Source of the DNA: Beijerinckiaceae bacterium
Lineage (GTDB): Bacteria > Pseudomonadota > Alphaproteobacteria > Rhizobiales > Beijerinckiaceae
Assembly: GCA_004564215.1 (NCBI GenBank)
Contig: CP024846.1
Span: forward strand, 806,001-870,000
Reading direction: 5' to 3'
DNA: 64,000 nt
Numbering within the stretch: the first letter of the stretch is position 1; each line of letters opens with the position of its first letter. This document shows positions 1-9,454 of the stretch, in pieces. The position numbers and the translations under genes are program-made. The notes under the pieces were generated by a model that did no database searches, was not told the origin of the DNA, and saw only the letters and a program-made list of their open reading frames with translations.

Positions 1-81
1 GGCAATGCGCAGACGATTCAATTTGGCTCCCACATCGATCGCCACAACCTCGCCGACATCGCTTACGAGTCCCGTAAACAT
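1..81 (-). CDS. ribE: Riboflavin synthase alpha subunit, N-terminal fragment
   Basis: Only the first 27 codons are in the window; the gene continues beyond base 1. The start [12 protein letters not shown] is the characteristic N-terminus of the first lumazine-binding domain of riboflavin synthase, which dismutates two 6,7-dimethyl-8-ribityllumazine molecules to riboflavin. The ATG (81..79) overlaps the TGA of ribD (83..81) as TGATG, so the two are probably translationally coupled and belong to one riboflavin operon. Too short for any statement on completeness. Confidence 0.85.
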   Translation of the reverse strand, partial: MFTGLVSDVGEVVAIDVGAKLNRLRIA

Positions 82-1193
82 CAAACTGCCTTTTCGTAGC
101 GGGTCAGCCGGTCGGCCCCGATCAGTCTTGCTTCCGCCAAGCGATAATGCGCGGGATCGGCAAGTCGATCCGCCGTCTTCTCGTCGAGCCCCAACACGCC
201 TTGCAGACCGAGTGGTTTCGGCGCTTTGAAAATCAGCACTTCGTCGGCGAGCCCCTGGCCGATCAAGCCCGCCGCCACGCGAGGCCCCCCCTCGCTGAAA
301 ACCCGCGTCAAGCCTCGCTTCGCAAGCAGCTCCAGGGCCGCCTCGAGGCTGACATGACCCGCGCCATCTCGGCGCACATGCGCGACCTCGATCTGTAACA
401 TGCGCAGGCTTGCGGCACGCTCTTCGCTCGCCCCCTCGCCGGCGATGATCAGCGTCGGAATTTTGGCCGCTGTCGCGGCAAGCCGCGTCGAAGGCGGCAG
501 ACGCAGATCGCTATCGAGGACGATGCGCAAGGGCGTTCGGCTTGCAAGGCCCGGGAGGCGCACGCTCAGAAGGGAGTCGTCCGCCACGATCGTCCCGACG
601 CCCACCATGATCGCATCATGCATGGCCCGCATCATATGGATGAGACCATTGGCCGGAACGCCGGTAATGACGAGGCGGCGATCATGCGCCGACCCCGCAG
701 CATAGCCGTCCGCGGTCAAAGCAAGCTTCAAGGTGACGGCGGGCCGGTTCTGGCTCACGCGCATAATATGCCCGAGATGGGCATGACGCGCCTCTTCCAC
801 GAGCACGCCCTTCGTAACTTCTATGCCTGCGTCAGCCAAAACCTGCGCGCCGCGTCCGCTGGCGCGGGGATCGGGATCATCCGTCGTGTAGACGACGCGC
901 GCCACGCCAGCAGCGATGATCGCGTCGGTGCATGGCGGCGTCGCTCCATGATGACTGCAAGGTTCCAATGTCACATAGAGCGTTGCGCCGGCCGCGCGTT
1001 CTCCCGCTTCACGCAGGGCTTCGGTTTCCGCATGGGGGCGCCCGCCCGGCTTGGTGGTCCCACGCGCCAAAATGAGTCCCTCCTTGACAAGGAGGGCGCC
1101 GACTGCGGGGTTTGGCGCGCAAAGCCCGAGCCCGCGCCGGCCGAGCGCCAGCGCAGCCGCCATGAAACGCGCGTCGTCTGAGGACTCATTCAT
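81..1193 (-). CDS. ribD: Bifunctional diaminohydroxyphosphoribosylaminopyrimidine deaminase / 5-amino-6-(5-phosphoribosylamino)uracil reductase
   Basis: A 370-aa enzyme for two consecutive cytosolic steps of riboflavin synthesis. The N-terminal zinc deaminase domain (about 1-150) shows HAE at 54-56 and a [11 protein letters not shown] motif supplying Cys79 and Cys88 as zinc ligands. The C-terminal half is the RibD/DHFR-like NADPH reductase domain, with LKLALTADG and [12 protein letters not shown] segments. The frame stays open upstream, but that part lies antisense-free inside nrdR in another frame. The start MNESSDD at 1193 makes an ATGA overlap with the nrdR stop. Order nrdR-ribD-ribE is the usual one in alphaproteobacteria. 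Family length is normal. Confidence 0.95.
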   Translation of the reverse strand: MNESSDDARFMAAALALGRRGLGLCAPNPAVGALLVKEGLILARGTTKPGGRPHAETEALREAGERAAGATLYVTLEPCSHHGATPPCTDAIIAAGVARVVYTTDDPDPRASGRGAQVLADAGIEVTKGVLVEEARHAHLGHIMRVSQNRPAVTLKLALTADGYAAGSAHDRRLVITGVPANGLIHMMRAMHDAIMVGVGTIVADDSLLSVRLPGLASRTPLRIVLDSDLRLPPSTRLAATAAKIPTLIIAGEGASEERAASLRMLQIEVAHVRRDGAGHVSLEAALELLAKRGLTRVFSEGGPRVAAGLIGQGLADEVLIFKAPKPLGLQGVLGLDEKTADRLADPAHYRLAEARLIGADRLTRYEKAV

Positions 1194-1711
1194 GCCCGGC
1201 TCGGCGAATGTGCTTTCGGCGGAGGAGACGCGGATGGCTCGTCTTCTTTGGCAGCCTCCGCGACGCCAGAGAGCTCGTCGATCAGCGCGTTGAAGTCGCG
1301 CGCCTCGCGAAAATTGCGATAGACCGATGCGAACCGCACGTAAGCGACACTGTCGAGTGCCCGCAGACCTTCCATGACAAGTTCGCCAATTCGTTCGCTC
1401 GGAATTTCGTTCTCGCCCTGACTTTCGAGTTGGCGAACGATCCCGTTCACCATCCGCTCGACACGTTCGGGATCCACGGGGCGTTTTCGCAGGGCGATTT
1501 CGAGAGAGCGCATCAGCTTTTCGCGCTCGAAGGGAACCCGCCGGCCAGATTTCTTCAGGACCATCAAGTCGCGCAATTGAACGCGCTCGAATGTCGTGAA
1601 ACGGCCGCCACAATCAGGACAGACGCGGCGACGGCGAATGGCCGCGGCATCGTCCGTCGGGCGGGAGTCCTTGACCTGAGTTTCGAGACTGCCGCAGTAA
1701 GGGCACCGCAT
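1190..1711 (-). CDS. nrdR: Transcriptional repressor NrdR
   Basis: A 173-aa ATP-cone regulator of ribonucleotide reductase genes. A zinc ribbon at the N-terminus has Cys3, Cys6, Cys31 and Cys34 (MRCPYC and [10 protein letters not shown]). An ATP-cone domain follows at about 49-139, starting [16 protein letters not shown]. NrdR binds NrdR boxes and represses nrd genes according to the dATP/ATP state. It sits between glyA and ribD on the same strand, and its stop overlaps the ribD ATG. The last about 25 residues are a Pro/Ser-rich tail outside the family core. Confidence 0.96.
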   Translation of the reverse strand: MRCPYCGSLETQVKDSRPTDDAAAIRRRRVCPDCGGRFTTFERVQLRDLMVLKKSGRRVPFEREKLMRSLEIALRKRPVDPERVERMVNGIVRQLESQGENEIPSERIGELVMEGLRALDSVAYVRFASVYRNFREARDFNALIDELSGVAEAAKEDEPSASPPPKAHSPSRA

Positions 1712-1790
1712 GGCGGACTTGCCTTAGAGCCTGGTGAGCGAAATCAAAATTCGGTTTCGCGAATGGCCATCGCGCCAATCGGATATTCAA

Positions 1791-1826
1791 GAGCATGATC
1801 CGATGTCGGTCTCTCGGACCATGCTC
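1791..1826. repeat. Extragenic palindrome between glyA and nrdR
   Basis: Arms GAGCATGATCCGA and TCGGACCATGCTC pair over 13 bp with one G-T, around a 10-nt loop. It lies 30 bp past the glyA stop and 80 bp before the nrdR start (both minus strand). It could act as a glyA terminator, although no clear T-run follows. The sequence resembles the short palindromic repeats scattered in Rhizobiales genomes (recalled, not searched). Confidence 0.5.
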
Positions 1827-1855
1827 TTCAAGATATTGAGTCCGCGTTCAACCGT

Positions 1856-3154
1856 TCAATACACGGGGAAGCGGCTGGTCAGTTCGGTAACGCTTTCCTT
1901 GACCTTGGCTTCGACGCTCGCGTTATTCGCATCGCCGTTCTTGGCGAGCCCGTCCAAGGTGTCCGCGATAAGATCCCCCACGCGTTTGAACTCGGCAACG
2001 CCGAAGCCGCGCGAGGTGGCAGCCGGTGTGCCGAGGCGAATGCCCGAGGTGACCATCGGGCTTGCGGTATCGAAGGGAACGCCATTCTTGTTGCAGGTAA
2101 TCGAAGCGCGTCCCAACGCCGCTTCCGCCGCCTTGCCGGTCAGTTGCTTCGGACGCAGGTCGACCAGCATCAGATGATTGTCCGTGCCGCCCGAGGCGAG
2201 CGCAAAGCCGCGCTCGACCAGGGTCGCCGCAAGCGCCTTGGCGTTGTCGGCAACCTGGCGCGCATAAATCTTGAATTCCGGCCGCAAGGCTTCGCCAAAG
2301 GCAACCGCTTTGCCGGCGATGACATGCATCAAGGGTCCACCCTGCAGACCCGGGAACACTGCGGAGTTGATCTTCTTGGCGATCGCCTCGTCATTGGTGA
2401 GGACCAATCCGCCGCGCGGACCGCGCAAGGTCTTATGCGTCGTCGATGTGACGACATGGGCGTGAGGGAATGGCGATGGATGCACCCCGCCAGCAACGAG
2501 ACCGGCGAAATGTGCCATGTCGACGAAGAAATAGGCGCCGACGCTATCGGCAATCGCGCGGAACTGAGCAAAATCCCAATGCCGGGGATAGCCGGAACCG
2601 CCGGCGATGATCAGCTTCGGCTTATGCTCCTGGGCAAGCTGGGCGACGGCTTCCATGTCGATTCTGTGATCGTCCCGGCGGACGCCATAAGGAACGGGCT
2701 TGAACCATCGTCCGGACAGATTCACCGGGGAGCCATGGGTCAGATGACCGCCCGCGGCGAGATCAAGTCCGAGGAAGGTGTCACCTGGCTGGAGCAAAGC
2801 GAGAAACACAGCCTGGTTCGCTTGACTACCCGAATTCGGTTGAACATTCGCAAATTTGCAGTCGAACAAACGCGTGACGCGTTCGATGGCGAGGTTCTCA
2901 GCGATATCGACAAATTGGCAGCCGCCATAATAGCGCCGGCCCGGATAGCCTTCGGCATATTTGTTGGTGAGCACTGAACCCTGAGCTTCAAGCACGGCTT
3001 TTGAAACGATGTTCTCGGACGCGATGAGTTCAATCTCGTGCCGTTGGCGTCCGAGCTCCAGCTCGATCGCCTTGGCGATCTCGGGATCGGATTCGGCAAG
3101 CCCGGCCGCAAAAAAGGAATTTGGCATGGTGCGGTCGGCAAGGGATTGGCTCAT
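1856..3154 (-). CDS. glyA: Serine hydroxymethyltransferase
   Basis: A 432-aa PLP enzyme interconverting serine and glycine with tetrahydrofolate one-carbon transfer, in the cytosol. The PLP lysine is Lys241 in [15 protein letters not shown]; the substrate and folate motifs [14 protein letters not shown] and QPNSGSQAN are intact. The frame is open further upstream, but MSQSLADRT at 3154 has an AGGAG ribosome site 8 bp before it and gives the family length. A second Met (MPNSFF, 3127) is a weaker alternative. It heads the minus-strand glyA-nrdR-ribD-ribE run. Confidence 0.96.
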   Translation of the reverse strand: MSQSLADRTMPNSFFAAGLAESDPEIAKAIELELGRQRHEIELIASENIVSKAVLEAQGSVLTNKYAEGYPGRRYYGGCQFVDIAENLAIERVTRLFDCKFANVQPNSGSQANQAVFLALLQPGDTFLGLDLAAGGHLTHGSPVNLSGRWFKPVPYGVRRDDHRIDMEAVAQLAQEHKPKLIIAGGSGYPRHWDFAQFRAIADSVGAYFFVDMAHFAGLVAGGVHPSPFPHAHVVTSTTHKTLRGPRGGLVLTNDEAIAKKINSAVFPGLQGGPLMHVIAGKAVAFGEALRPEFKIYARQVADNAKALAATLVERGFALASGGTDNHLMLVDLRPKQLTGKAAEAALGRASITCNKNGVPFDTASPMVTSGIRLGTPAATSRGFGVAEFKRVGDLIADTLDGLAKNGDANNASVEAKVKESVTELTSRFPVY

Positions 3155-3586
3155 GCTGCGAGCTCCTACAATAAAGGTCGGGTGCACACGCAAGGAAGGG
3201 CGCGGAAGCTGAAACCCGACACAGGGACAAAGGAATTTATTCGGATAGCATGGCGCGCCGCCCGCGTGAAGGCGCGAGGCGCAGGTTTCGCGGCGATGGT
3301 TTGTCGCGCAATTTTGCGCTGACCGCACACGGGTAACACGAGACAAATTCCGCCATTTGCTCCGAGTTTGGCTGACGAGTCCCAAGTTGTCGCTGATTGA
3401 AAATCCACAAGCCGCTTGAAAAACAGCTCTTTACAGAAATATCTTTAACTTCTTTTTAACTAAACAAAAATGCTGTCCGGCGACGCTTTCGACGCAACTC
3501 TAGCCAGCGCCAGGGATTATTAGAGATTGGAGAAAAGAGCGTAATCGGCAGCTGTGCGGATGGGCTTTTCCCAAAAGGAACCGGAA
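3155..3586. other. Divergent intergenic region glyA / OmpA-like gene
   Basis: No gene is visible in 432 bases. The first part, next to glyA, is GC-rich. Around 3430-3475 the sequence is AT-rich (runs of TTAACT and AAACAAAAA), as expected for promoters serving the two divergent genes. I see no convincing operator or riboswitch; in particular no glycine riboswitch fold is obvious upstream of glyA. Confidence 0.4.
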
Positions 3587-5011
3587 ATGGCCAGCTTCGA
3601 CCAACTCATTCAAGAAATCGGCGCACGATATCATCTCGGCCCCAAGGCCCGCCCGTTGATGCACGAGGCGTTGCGTCTGATCGCCGATGAACCCGGCGGA
3701 ATCAGCAATTTTCTCAATAATTTCAAGGTAGCAGGCTTCGGGTCCGAGGTTGCGTCCTGGTCCAGTGAGTCGGGTGCCATCCCGCTTTCCGCACGCCAGG
3801 TGGAGCTCTCGCTGGGATCCAACGTCGTCTATGAGATCGCCCATAAGGTCGGGATGAGCCAAAGCTTTACTGGAACGGTTTTGGGCTACACTATTCCTAG
3901 GATCATCGGCTTTTTGGCACCGAGCGGCGTAATCCCGTCCACGCTGCCTCCTTCCGTATCGAGATTTCTGGTTGCCGCCCTTCCCCGCGACGATACCGCG
4001 CACGAAAGAGCCGATCGCATCCCGTCACGGAGGATGGAGGGTCGGGAACCACCGCGGCTCGACTGGATGCTGATTCCCGGAGCTGCTCTTCTGGTAACCC
4101 TGGGACTCCTCGGATTTTTCATTGCATCGGGCAAGACCAACGGTCCCGCGCTGCCGGTCGAGTCGACGCCGGTCGTCGTTCAAAATACGCCGGCACTGAC
4201 AACGTCCCCACGCACGCCGACGATGCCGGCCCGCCTGTCGCTCAGAAACCAGGACGGCCATATTTTCTATTCGGGTCGGGTGGAAGACAACGCCGCCCGT
4301 ACCGCGGTTTTGGACGCCCTCAAAACCGTTTTCGAACCCAATCGGCTCAGCGGAGAAATCACCGTCGACCCCCAAGCGGCCCCTGCTGAATGGGCTAGAA
4401 CGCTCAGGACCACGCTCGAAAATTTCAAGGCGCCCGGATCGCTCGCTCTGTTCGAAGGCAGTGCGGTTCGCGTCGGGGGAGCCATTCCTTCTGCGGACCG
4501 CGACAGAATTTTGGCTTCCTTAAAATCAGACCTTGGGATGCAATTCACTGTAGCGGCCATAGAAGGAGGCTCGATCAAAACGGCGGCTGTGACGCCAAGA
4601 CCCGGTCCGAGCGATGTCAGCCTTCCCAACCAGCCAACCCTCCCCAATCAGCCGGCCGTAAACTTCCCGACCATCTATTTCCCGCCCAATGCCACCGAGC
4701 TGCCAAGGCGCGGTACACCGGTTGTGCGGCAGGTCGCCGGTCTGATCAAAAAATTGCCGGCTGGCACGGTGGTTGAGATCGGCGGCTTTACGAATGGCGC
4801 AGCCAATCTCACCGTCAATATGCAGCTCTCCCAAGAACGTGCCGATGCCGTTCGCCGAGCACTTGTGCGTGAGGGGGTCGATCCCGCCATGCTGAGCGCC
4901 AAGGGCTATGGCAGCGCCAACTCCATGGCTGATAACGCTGGCACCCTGGAAGGGCGCAGCAACCGCCTCCGCAATCAAAGGCGCGTCGAATTCCGGATCC
5001 TTCAGCCATAG
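3587..5011 (+). CDS. YidB/DUF937-like, transmembrane, OmpA-domain envelope protein
   Basis: A 474-aa protein with three parts. Residues 1-125 resemble the DUF937/YidB fold: GFGSEVASW, then SARQVELSLG, then a helix ending in FLAPSGVIP. One membrane helix follows (WMLIPGAALLVTLGLLGFF, about 155-178). After a Pro-rich periplasmic linker comes a C-terminal OmpA peptidoglycan-binding domain, with VEIGGFTNGAANLTVNMQLS and a terminal NRLRNQRRVEFRI. It probably anchors the inner membrane to the wall. The GTG at 3554 is possible, but ATG 3587 has AAGGAA 6 bp upstream. The head domain's function is unknown. It faces the L,D-transpeptidase across 46 bp. Confidence 0.8.
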   Translation: MASFDQLIQEIGARYHLGPKARPLMHEALRLIADEPGGISNFLNNFKVAGFGSEVASWSSESGAIPLSARQVELSLGSNVVYEIAHKVGMSQSFTGTVLGYTIPRIIGFLAPSGVIPSTLPPSVSRFLVAALPRDDTAHERADRIPSRRMEGREPPRLDWMLIPGAALLVTLGLLGFFIASGKTNGPALPVESTPVVVQNTPALTTSPRTPTMPARLSLRNQDGHIFYSGRVEDNAARTAVLDALKTVFEPNRLSGEITVDPQAAPAEWARTLRTTLENFKAPGSLALFEGSAVRVGGAIPSADRDRILASLKSDLGMQFTVAAIEGGSIKTAAVTPRPGPSDVSLPNQPTLPNQPAVNFPTIYFPPNATELPRRGTPVVRQVAGLIKKLPAGTVVEIGGFTNGAANLTVNMQLSQERADAVRRALVREGVDPAMLSAKGYGSANSMADNAGTLEGRSNRLRNQRRVEFRILQP

Positions 5012-5057
5012 GGACCAATGCGAAAGTCACTGATCGATGACTTTCTCCGATCGCCGC

Positions 5058-6431
5058 CTATTCGTCCTCGTTCATCGGTTCAAGGGTCGGACTGCGCGCG
5101 CTCACCGCGCGAGCTTCCGGCTGCCGCTGGATCTGAGGGAGCGGGCTCGACGAAGCTTCCGTGACAGCCGGACTGAACCCGTCCCGCTGATAGATGTCCT
5201 CGCGGAATTCCGCGAGACCGTCGGGCGTGGCCCAGGCGGTTATATAGACCCAATAAACCGGAATTGGGCTGGCGATCTTGGCATCGATTCGCTGACCGGA
5301 CCGGATCGCTTCATCGATATGTTCACGGTCCCAACCGGGGGTATCCTTGAGAAGCCAGGCAACATAGTCGCGGACATTCTGGACGCGGATACAGCCTGAC
5401 GACACGAATCGGTCGTCATCGCCGAAAATTCCCTTTTCCGGCGTGTCGTGCATGTAGACGCCATAGGGATTGTTGATGTTGATTCGTACTACGCCAAGCG
5501 AATTGAGATCGCCGCCCGGATCCTGACGGAACTTGTAATTGACCGCGTCGAGAGAATTCCAGTTGATTTGGCCAGGTGAAAGTTCCTGACCGTCTTTGTT
5601 GAAAATGCGGATCTTGTGGTCGCTTAGATAGTTCGCATCCTTTTGCATGCGCGGAATCAAATCCTTGCGGATGATTGAAGCGGGCACCGTCCAATAAGGA
5701 TTGAAATTAATGTCGATCGCCCTCGTCATCATGACCGGCGATTGGCGGTCGATCTTGCCAACGCCCGCGGCGTGATGGGTGGCCACGACACCATTATCGA
5801 CGGTCTCGACGGCCATCGCCGGAATATTGGCCATGACGAACCGATCACCGAGATTGCCGGAATAAGAGCGCAGGCGCACCAGATTCACCTCAAGCTGGTG
5901 CAGGCGCACATCGGCCGGGACATTCAGCGCGGCAAACGTTTCCTTCGAAACCACACCGCTTTGAAGCAGACCGTGGCGGGCTTGGAAATGCTTGACCGCG
6001 GCATCGACATAGGAATCGAAGATCGGCGACGTTCCGGCCGAAGGATCGAGATCGTTGGAGGCTGCGAGACGCTTGCGGAGTGCGACCACCGCAGGGCCGT
6101 TGGAACCGAGCTTGAGGGGTTGCCCGGACGGAACCGTTGCCCAGCCGCCATTGGCGACGATCTGACGATAGGTTTCGATCGCCTGTTCGGTGGCGGTAAA
6201 GGTTTGCACAGAAAGAACAGGCGTGTTCGACCGACTGACCGCGAGGTGGGGATCTGCATCGTAGCGCTGCGCCCATTCGGCCTGTTCGCTGAACAGCGCG
6301 TCGCTGGCGGCAGCGCCGCCCTGCGTTTCACACAAAGCGAACCCGCTGATGAGACCCACAAGGGCGGCGGCGCGCGTGAAAGGAGTAATATGACAGAAGT
6401 GCAGTGAAACTTTTTCAGTCTTGAACCTCAA
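5058..6431 (-). CDS. L,D-transpeptidase (YkuD/LdtD-type) with peptidoglycan-binding domain
   Basis: A 457-aa exported enzyme that makes 3-3 peptidoglycan cross-links or attaches proteins to the wall. An N-terminal signal/anchor (about 16-38, TRAAALVGLISGFAL) precedes a peptidoglycan-binding domain around 103-170 (KLGSNGPAVVALRKRL) and a YkuD domain at about 195-375. The catalytic motif is complete: His328 in YMHDTPEK and Cys347 in SSGCIRV. Insertions in the catalytic domain are typical of the YcbB/LdtD class. The C-terminus is a disordered Pro/Ser tail. The upstream 297 bases to the regulator gene hold no other gene. Confidence 0.9.
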   Translation of the reverse strand: MRFKTEKVSLHFCHITPFTRAAALVGLISGFALCETQGGAAASDALFSEQAEWAQRYDADPHLAVSRSNTPVLSVQTFTATEQAIETYRQIVANGGWATVPSGQPLKLGSNGPAVVALRKRLAASNDLDPSAGTSPIFDSYVDAAVKHFQARHGLLQSGVVSKETFAALNVPADVRLHQLEVNLVRLRSYSGNLGDRFVMANIPAMAVETVDNGVVATHHAAGVGKIDRQSPVMMTRAIDINFNPYWTVPASIIRKDLIPRMQKDANYLSDHKIRIFNKDGQELSPGQINWNSLDAVNYKFRQDPGGDLNSLGVVRININNPYGVYMHDTPEKGIFGDDDRFVSSGCIRVQNVRDYVAWLLKDTPGWDREHIDEAIRSGQRIDAKIASPIPVYWVYITAWATPDGLAEFREDIYQRDGFSPAVTEASSSPLPQIQRQPEARAVSARSPTLEPMNEDE

Positions 6432-6728
6432 TGCCTCGACCTCCCATGCCTTCGGCTCATCCGACCGGGTGCCCGCGATACAGCACGTGCAATTCGATAC
6501 GATGAATAAAGCGCGACCGGAGCGCAGGGCCGGTGGCGGCGTTCAGGAATGCACCTAGAAAGACCAATCTCAGCGCCTCACAGAAAGCGTCGTGATGACC
6601 TCACCTTTGAACTGGCGCGATAATGGTTAAAAAGGCACAAACAGGGCGGCAATTTTGTGGCGTTTGAGGCGAATTGTCTCCTTCTGCAACATTAGGCAGC
6701 CACAAGCTCTATCTTCACCTTGGCGCCG

Positions 6729-7241
6729 CTACAGCCTGAACCTTATCTGATCGGTCCAGAATCGCTCGAGACGCGCCAAAGACTGGTTGAGATTCGCGAA
6801 TTCATCGCAGCTGATGCCGCCGATCTGTTCGACCGTGGTCACATGTTTGCTGTAGAGACCGGAAACAATATCGTGAACCTCACGGCCTTTGTCGGTCAAA
6901 CTGATCCGAACCGCGCGGCGGTCGATGCGTGAGCGCGCATGATGCAGATACCCCTCATCGACCAGTTTCTTGACGTTGTAAGACACATTCGAGCCCAAAT
7001 AGAACCCGCGCGTGCGCAGTTCCCCCGCCGTCATTTCCTTATCGCTGATATTATAAAGCAGGAGGGCCTGCACCGCGTTTACGTCGCTACGACCGCGCCG
7101 GTCGAATTCATCTTTGATCACGTCGAGAAGCCGTCGGTGCAGCCGTTCCACCAACGTCAAGGCCGCGAGATAGGCCGGGCGAACCTCGGCGATCCGGGCG
7201 GCGCGAGCCTGCGAAACATCGCTCTTTTGAGCATTGATCAT
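6729..7241 (-). CDS. ldtR: MarR-family regulator, LdtR-like
   Basis: A 170-aa winged-helix repressor/activator. The wing region reads MTAGELRTRGFYLGSNVSYN then a dimer helix KKLVDEGYLHH and RRAVRISLTDKG, the usual MarR DNA-binding module. It matches the LdtR group of Rhizobiales, which controls L,D-transpeptidase and stress genes. Here it lies directly upstream of an L,D-transpeptidase on the same strand, supporting the name. The frame is open to 7304, but Met at 7241 (MINAQK) has GAGG 6 bp upstream and gives the family length. Regulation of the downstream ldt gene is inference. Confidence 0.8.
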   Translation of the reverse strand: MINAQKSDVSQARAARIAEVRPAYLAALTLVERLHRRLLDVIKDEFDRRGRSDVNAVQALLLYNISDKEMTAGELRTRGFYLGSNVSYNVKKLVDEGYLHHARSRIDRRAVRISLTDKGREVHDIVSGLYSKHVTTVEQIGGISCDEFANLNQSLARLERFWTDQIRFRL

Positions 7242-7597
7242 GTCCAACCTCATCTTTGCAATGCGGCGACTATCGCCGTCCATGCATCGAAAATTATGCG
7301 ACACAAATGAAAACCAGTTTAAGCAACAAACTGAATCTCGCGTTTATATGTTGCGGTCAATGAGATATGAATTAAAGACTTTCTTACGATTAACTTTCTT
7401 AACTTGCTTTGCTTCGAACTAATGCCGCCGTTCAACTTCAAATATTAACAAGCAACAAAGACGTCGAATCGATGCGCGCCGGCAGGTTGGAGGTACAGTT
7501 CCGCGACGGCGCAAAAGGCCTCGAGCGCGTTTGTCCCCGTCCCTCGCAAGCCGCGAACGTCCACTGTCGGGTGAGGCAGCCTAACAAATTAGAGCTG
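7242..7597. other. AT-rich intergenic region upstream of ldtR
   Basis: About 356 bases with no gene. The part 7290-7450 is markedly AT-rich against its neighbours and probably carries the ldtR promoter (minus strand). The remainder lies downstream of the cold-shock gene. I see no convincing small ORF with a ribosome site and no terminator hairpin. Confidence 0.35.
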
Positions 7598-7810
7598 CTA
7601 CAATAATCGCAAATCGACCGCTTTCGGTCCTTTGCCCTTCTTGTCGGCCTCGATCTCATACGCGAGGCGCTGCCCTTCGTTCAGCGATTGCAATCCCGCA
7701 CTCTCGACCGCGCTGATATGAACGAAAATATCGCGCCCGCCATCATCGGGCTTTATAAAGCCGTAGCCCTTCTCCGCGTTAAAAAATTTGATGGTTCCCT
7801 GCTGCGACAT
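7598..7810 (-). CDS. Cold-shock domain protein (CspA family)
   Basis: A 70-aa single OB-fold RNA/DNA chaperone. RNP1 (KGYGFI, about 14-19) and RNP2 (DIFVHI, about 28-33) are intact. The start MSQQGTIKFF at 7810 is preceded by GGAAGGAA 8 bp upstream; an in-frame TTG 6 codons earlier is less likely because that TTG overlaps the ribosome site. It is monocistronic. Whether it is cold-induced cannot be told from sequence. Confidence 0.93.
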   Translation of the reverse strand: MSQQGTIKFFNAEKGYGFIKPDDGGRDIFVHISAVESAGLQSLNEGQRLAYEIEADKKGKGPKAVDLRLL

Positions 7811-7920
7811 AGGACGTATTCCTTCCAATCAATTTTCTTTCAATCAAGGAGCCGCGGTCTTAACGCCACGCCAATCGGGCTCGCAAAAAACGAACTCGCC
7901 CCCCACAAACTGGGGCTGCC

Positions 7921-7940
7921 GCGAGCTTTGGCAAGCTCGC
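7921..7940. terminator. Hairpin at the rlmJ 3' end
   Basis: GCGAGCTT-TGGC-AAGCTCGC forms an 8-bp perfect stem with a 4-nt loop, touching the rlmJ stop codon. No T-run follows on the minus strand, so it may be a processing or stability element rather than a classic intrinsic terminator. Confidence 0.4.
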
Positions 7941-8782
7941 TATTCGCCGCTTAACCAATCGATCGAATAGGCCGCGAGCCCCACGCCGAGGCAGTCGGCC
8001 AGCCAAGGCAAAATGACGTCTGCTTCGATGTCAAGGCGAAACGGCGGATTGACGATGATGAGCCCTGACCGGACCAAGGATTCCAGCGGCTTAGGCTCGT
8101 CAATTTGGAACTCCAGGCGCAAGACGCGCTTGACCCCCCGTAGGACCAGGGTTTGCGTCATTGAGGCGACCGTCTCGATGTCCTTGACCGGATACCAAAG
8201 CATAAAAATGCCGGTCGCCCATTTCCGCCAAGCCGCGGTGATTGCATCCAAGGCCTTTGTGAGTTCATGCATGTCCTCGAATGGAGGATCGATCAAAACA
8301 AGCCCTCGCCGTTCGATCGGCGGAATGAAGGCGGAAAGTCCTTTATATCCGTCCATATTGAAAAGCTTAGCTCTCGCATCTCCGTGGAGATTGGCGCTTA
8401 ATCTGGCGAAGGCCCGCGGATGCAGTTCGCAGAAAATCATCCGGTCCTGACGTCGCAGCATGGCCTTGGCGATCCAAGGCGACCCCGAATAGCGAAGAGA
8501 GTCCGAACGAAGAAGAGGCGTCGCGATTCGCAAATAGGGTTCGACGAGCGATTGCACCTCAGGGGAGAGTTTGGCCGCGACGAGTTTACCGATACCGCCG
8601 CGCCATTCGGTCGTCCTTCCGGCTTCCGGACTCAAAAGATCGTAAAGCGCGCTCCCCGCATGAGTTTCGATGTATCGAAAAGCGGTCGGCTTCATTTCCA
8701 GGTGAAACAAAATACGCGTGAGAAAAATATGCTTGAAAACATCGGCGAAATTGCCAGCATGAAAATCGTGACGGTAATTCAT
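7940..8782 (-). CDS. rlmJ: 23S rRNA (adenine(2030)-N6)-methyltransferase RlmJ
   Basis: A 280-aa SAM-dependent methyltransferase that modifies A2030 of 23S rRNA. The N-terminal signature MNYRHDFHAGNFADVFKH and the catalytic DPPFE at about 165-169 (family DPPY/F) identify the RlmJ/YhiR family; the length is normal. It stands alone between the csp gene and a gap of about 280 bases with no other recognisable gene. It has been linked elsewhere to use of extracellular DNA as nutrient, but the methyltransferase role is the established one. Confidence 0.93.
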   Translation of the reverse strand: MNYRHDFHAGNFADVFKHIFLTRILFHLEMKPTAFRYIETHAGSALYDLLSPEAGRTTEWRGGIGKLVAAKLSPEVQSLVEPYLRIATPLLRSDSLRYSGSPWIAKAMLRRQDRMIFCELHPRAFARLSANLHGDARAKLFNMDGYKGLSAFIPPIERRGLVLIDPPFEDMHELTKALDAITAAWRKWATGIFMLWYPVKDIETVASMTQTLVLRGVKRVLRLEFQIDEPKPLESLVRSGLIIVNPPFRLDIEADVILPWLADCLGVGLAAYSIDWLSGE

Positions 8783-9064
8783 TCAGGCAACCTATCGCGT
8801 CTGCGCGTTCATTAACGTCTGATTAAACTGTTCATTGAAAGCTTTGCTGCTCCTTCGCGGCAAAACTGCTTAGTTTGCCGTGAGAGCATTGCGGCAAGTT
8901 CGGCACATCTTCGCCGCAATGCTAAGAAAATGCTTTGGCTGCAGGAGATGGATGCAGTTCAGTTGGCGATCAGATTGCTACAGACGAGTGATCATCGGTC
9001 ACAGACCTTTTATTGCCTCGAATAGACGTAACAGCTGTTTTAATCCCAGCCGTGGAGAAGTTTT

Positions 9065-9373
9065 ATGCGGAAGACCTTGGGTAAATCCATTAGGATAAGC
9101 GTCGCTGCAAGCGTCACAATTGCAGCTTTGGCGTCGGTCTCTGTTCCGGCCCAAGCCGGTGATGGCGGCGCGATTGCCGCCGGTGTGATCGGAGGCGTCG
9201 CCCTCGGCGCCCTCGCTGGAGCCGCGATCGCAGGTTCCGCTCCGCCCCCGCCTCCGCCGCCGGTCTATTACGCGCCCGTTTATGCCCCGCCCCCGCCGCG
9301 CTGCTGGTGGGAGCCACAGCAAGTGTGGAATGGCTATGCCTATATCGTGCAGCGGGTCCGTGTCTGTAACTGA
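9065..9373 (+). CDS. Small secreted Gly/Pro-rich protein
   Basis: A 102-aa protein with a clear signal peptide (about 1-31, ending VPAQA). A glycine/alanine-rich hydrophobic stretch follows (AIAAGVIGGVALGALAG, about 36-52, glycine-zipper-like), then a Pro/Tyr-rich linker with PPPPPPP and a WW-Cys C-terminal segment ending in RVRVCN. GGAGAAG lies 5 bp upstream of the ATG. This architecture is common among small outer-membrane-associated proteins of Rhizobiales, but no function is established. The two Cys residues could form a disulfide in the periplasm. Confidence 0.75.
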   Translation: MRKTLGKSIRISVAASVTIAALASVSVPAQAGDGGAIAAGVIGGVALGALAGAAIAGSAPPPPPPPVYYAPVYAPPPPRCWWEPQQVWNGYAYIVQRVRVCN

Positions 9374-9454
9374 TCAATTCGCCAAAATCGGCAATGTAGG
9401 CCCAACCTCCCTCCATCGGCGTCGCGCGTGCCGGTGGAGGTTTTGCGACGATGG

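Noticed and set aside
2144..2977. A 277-codon plus-strand frame inside glyA
   Set aside because: It is antisense to the intact glyA and encodes no recognisable domain; GC-rich shadow frame.
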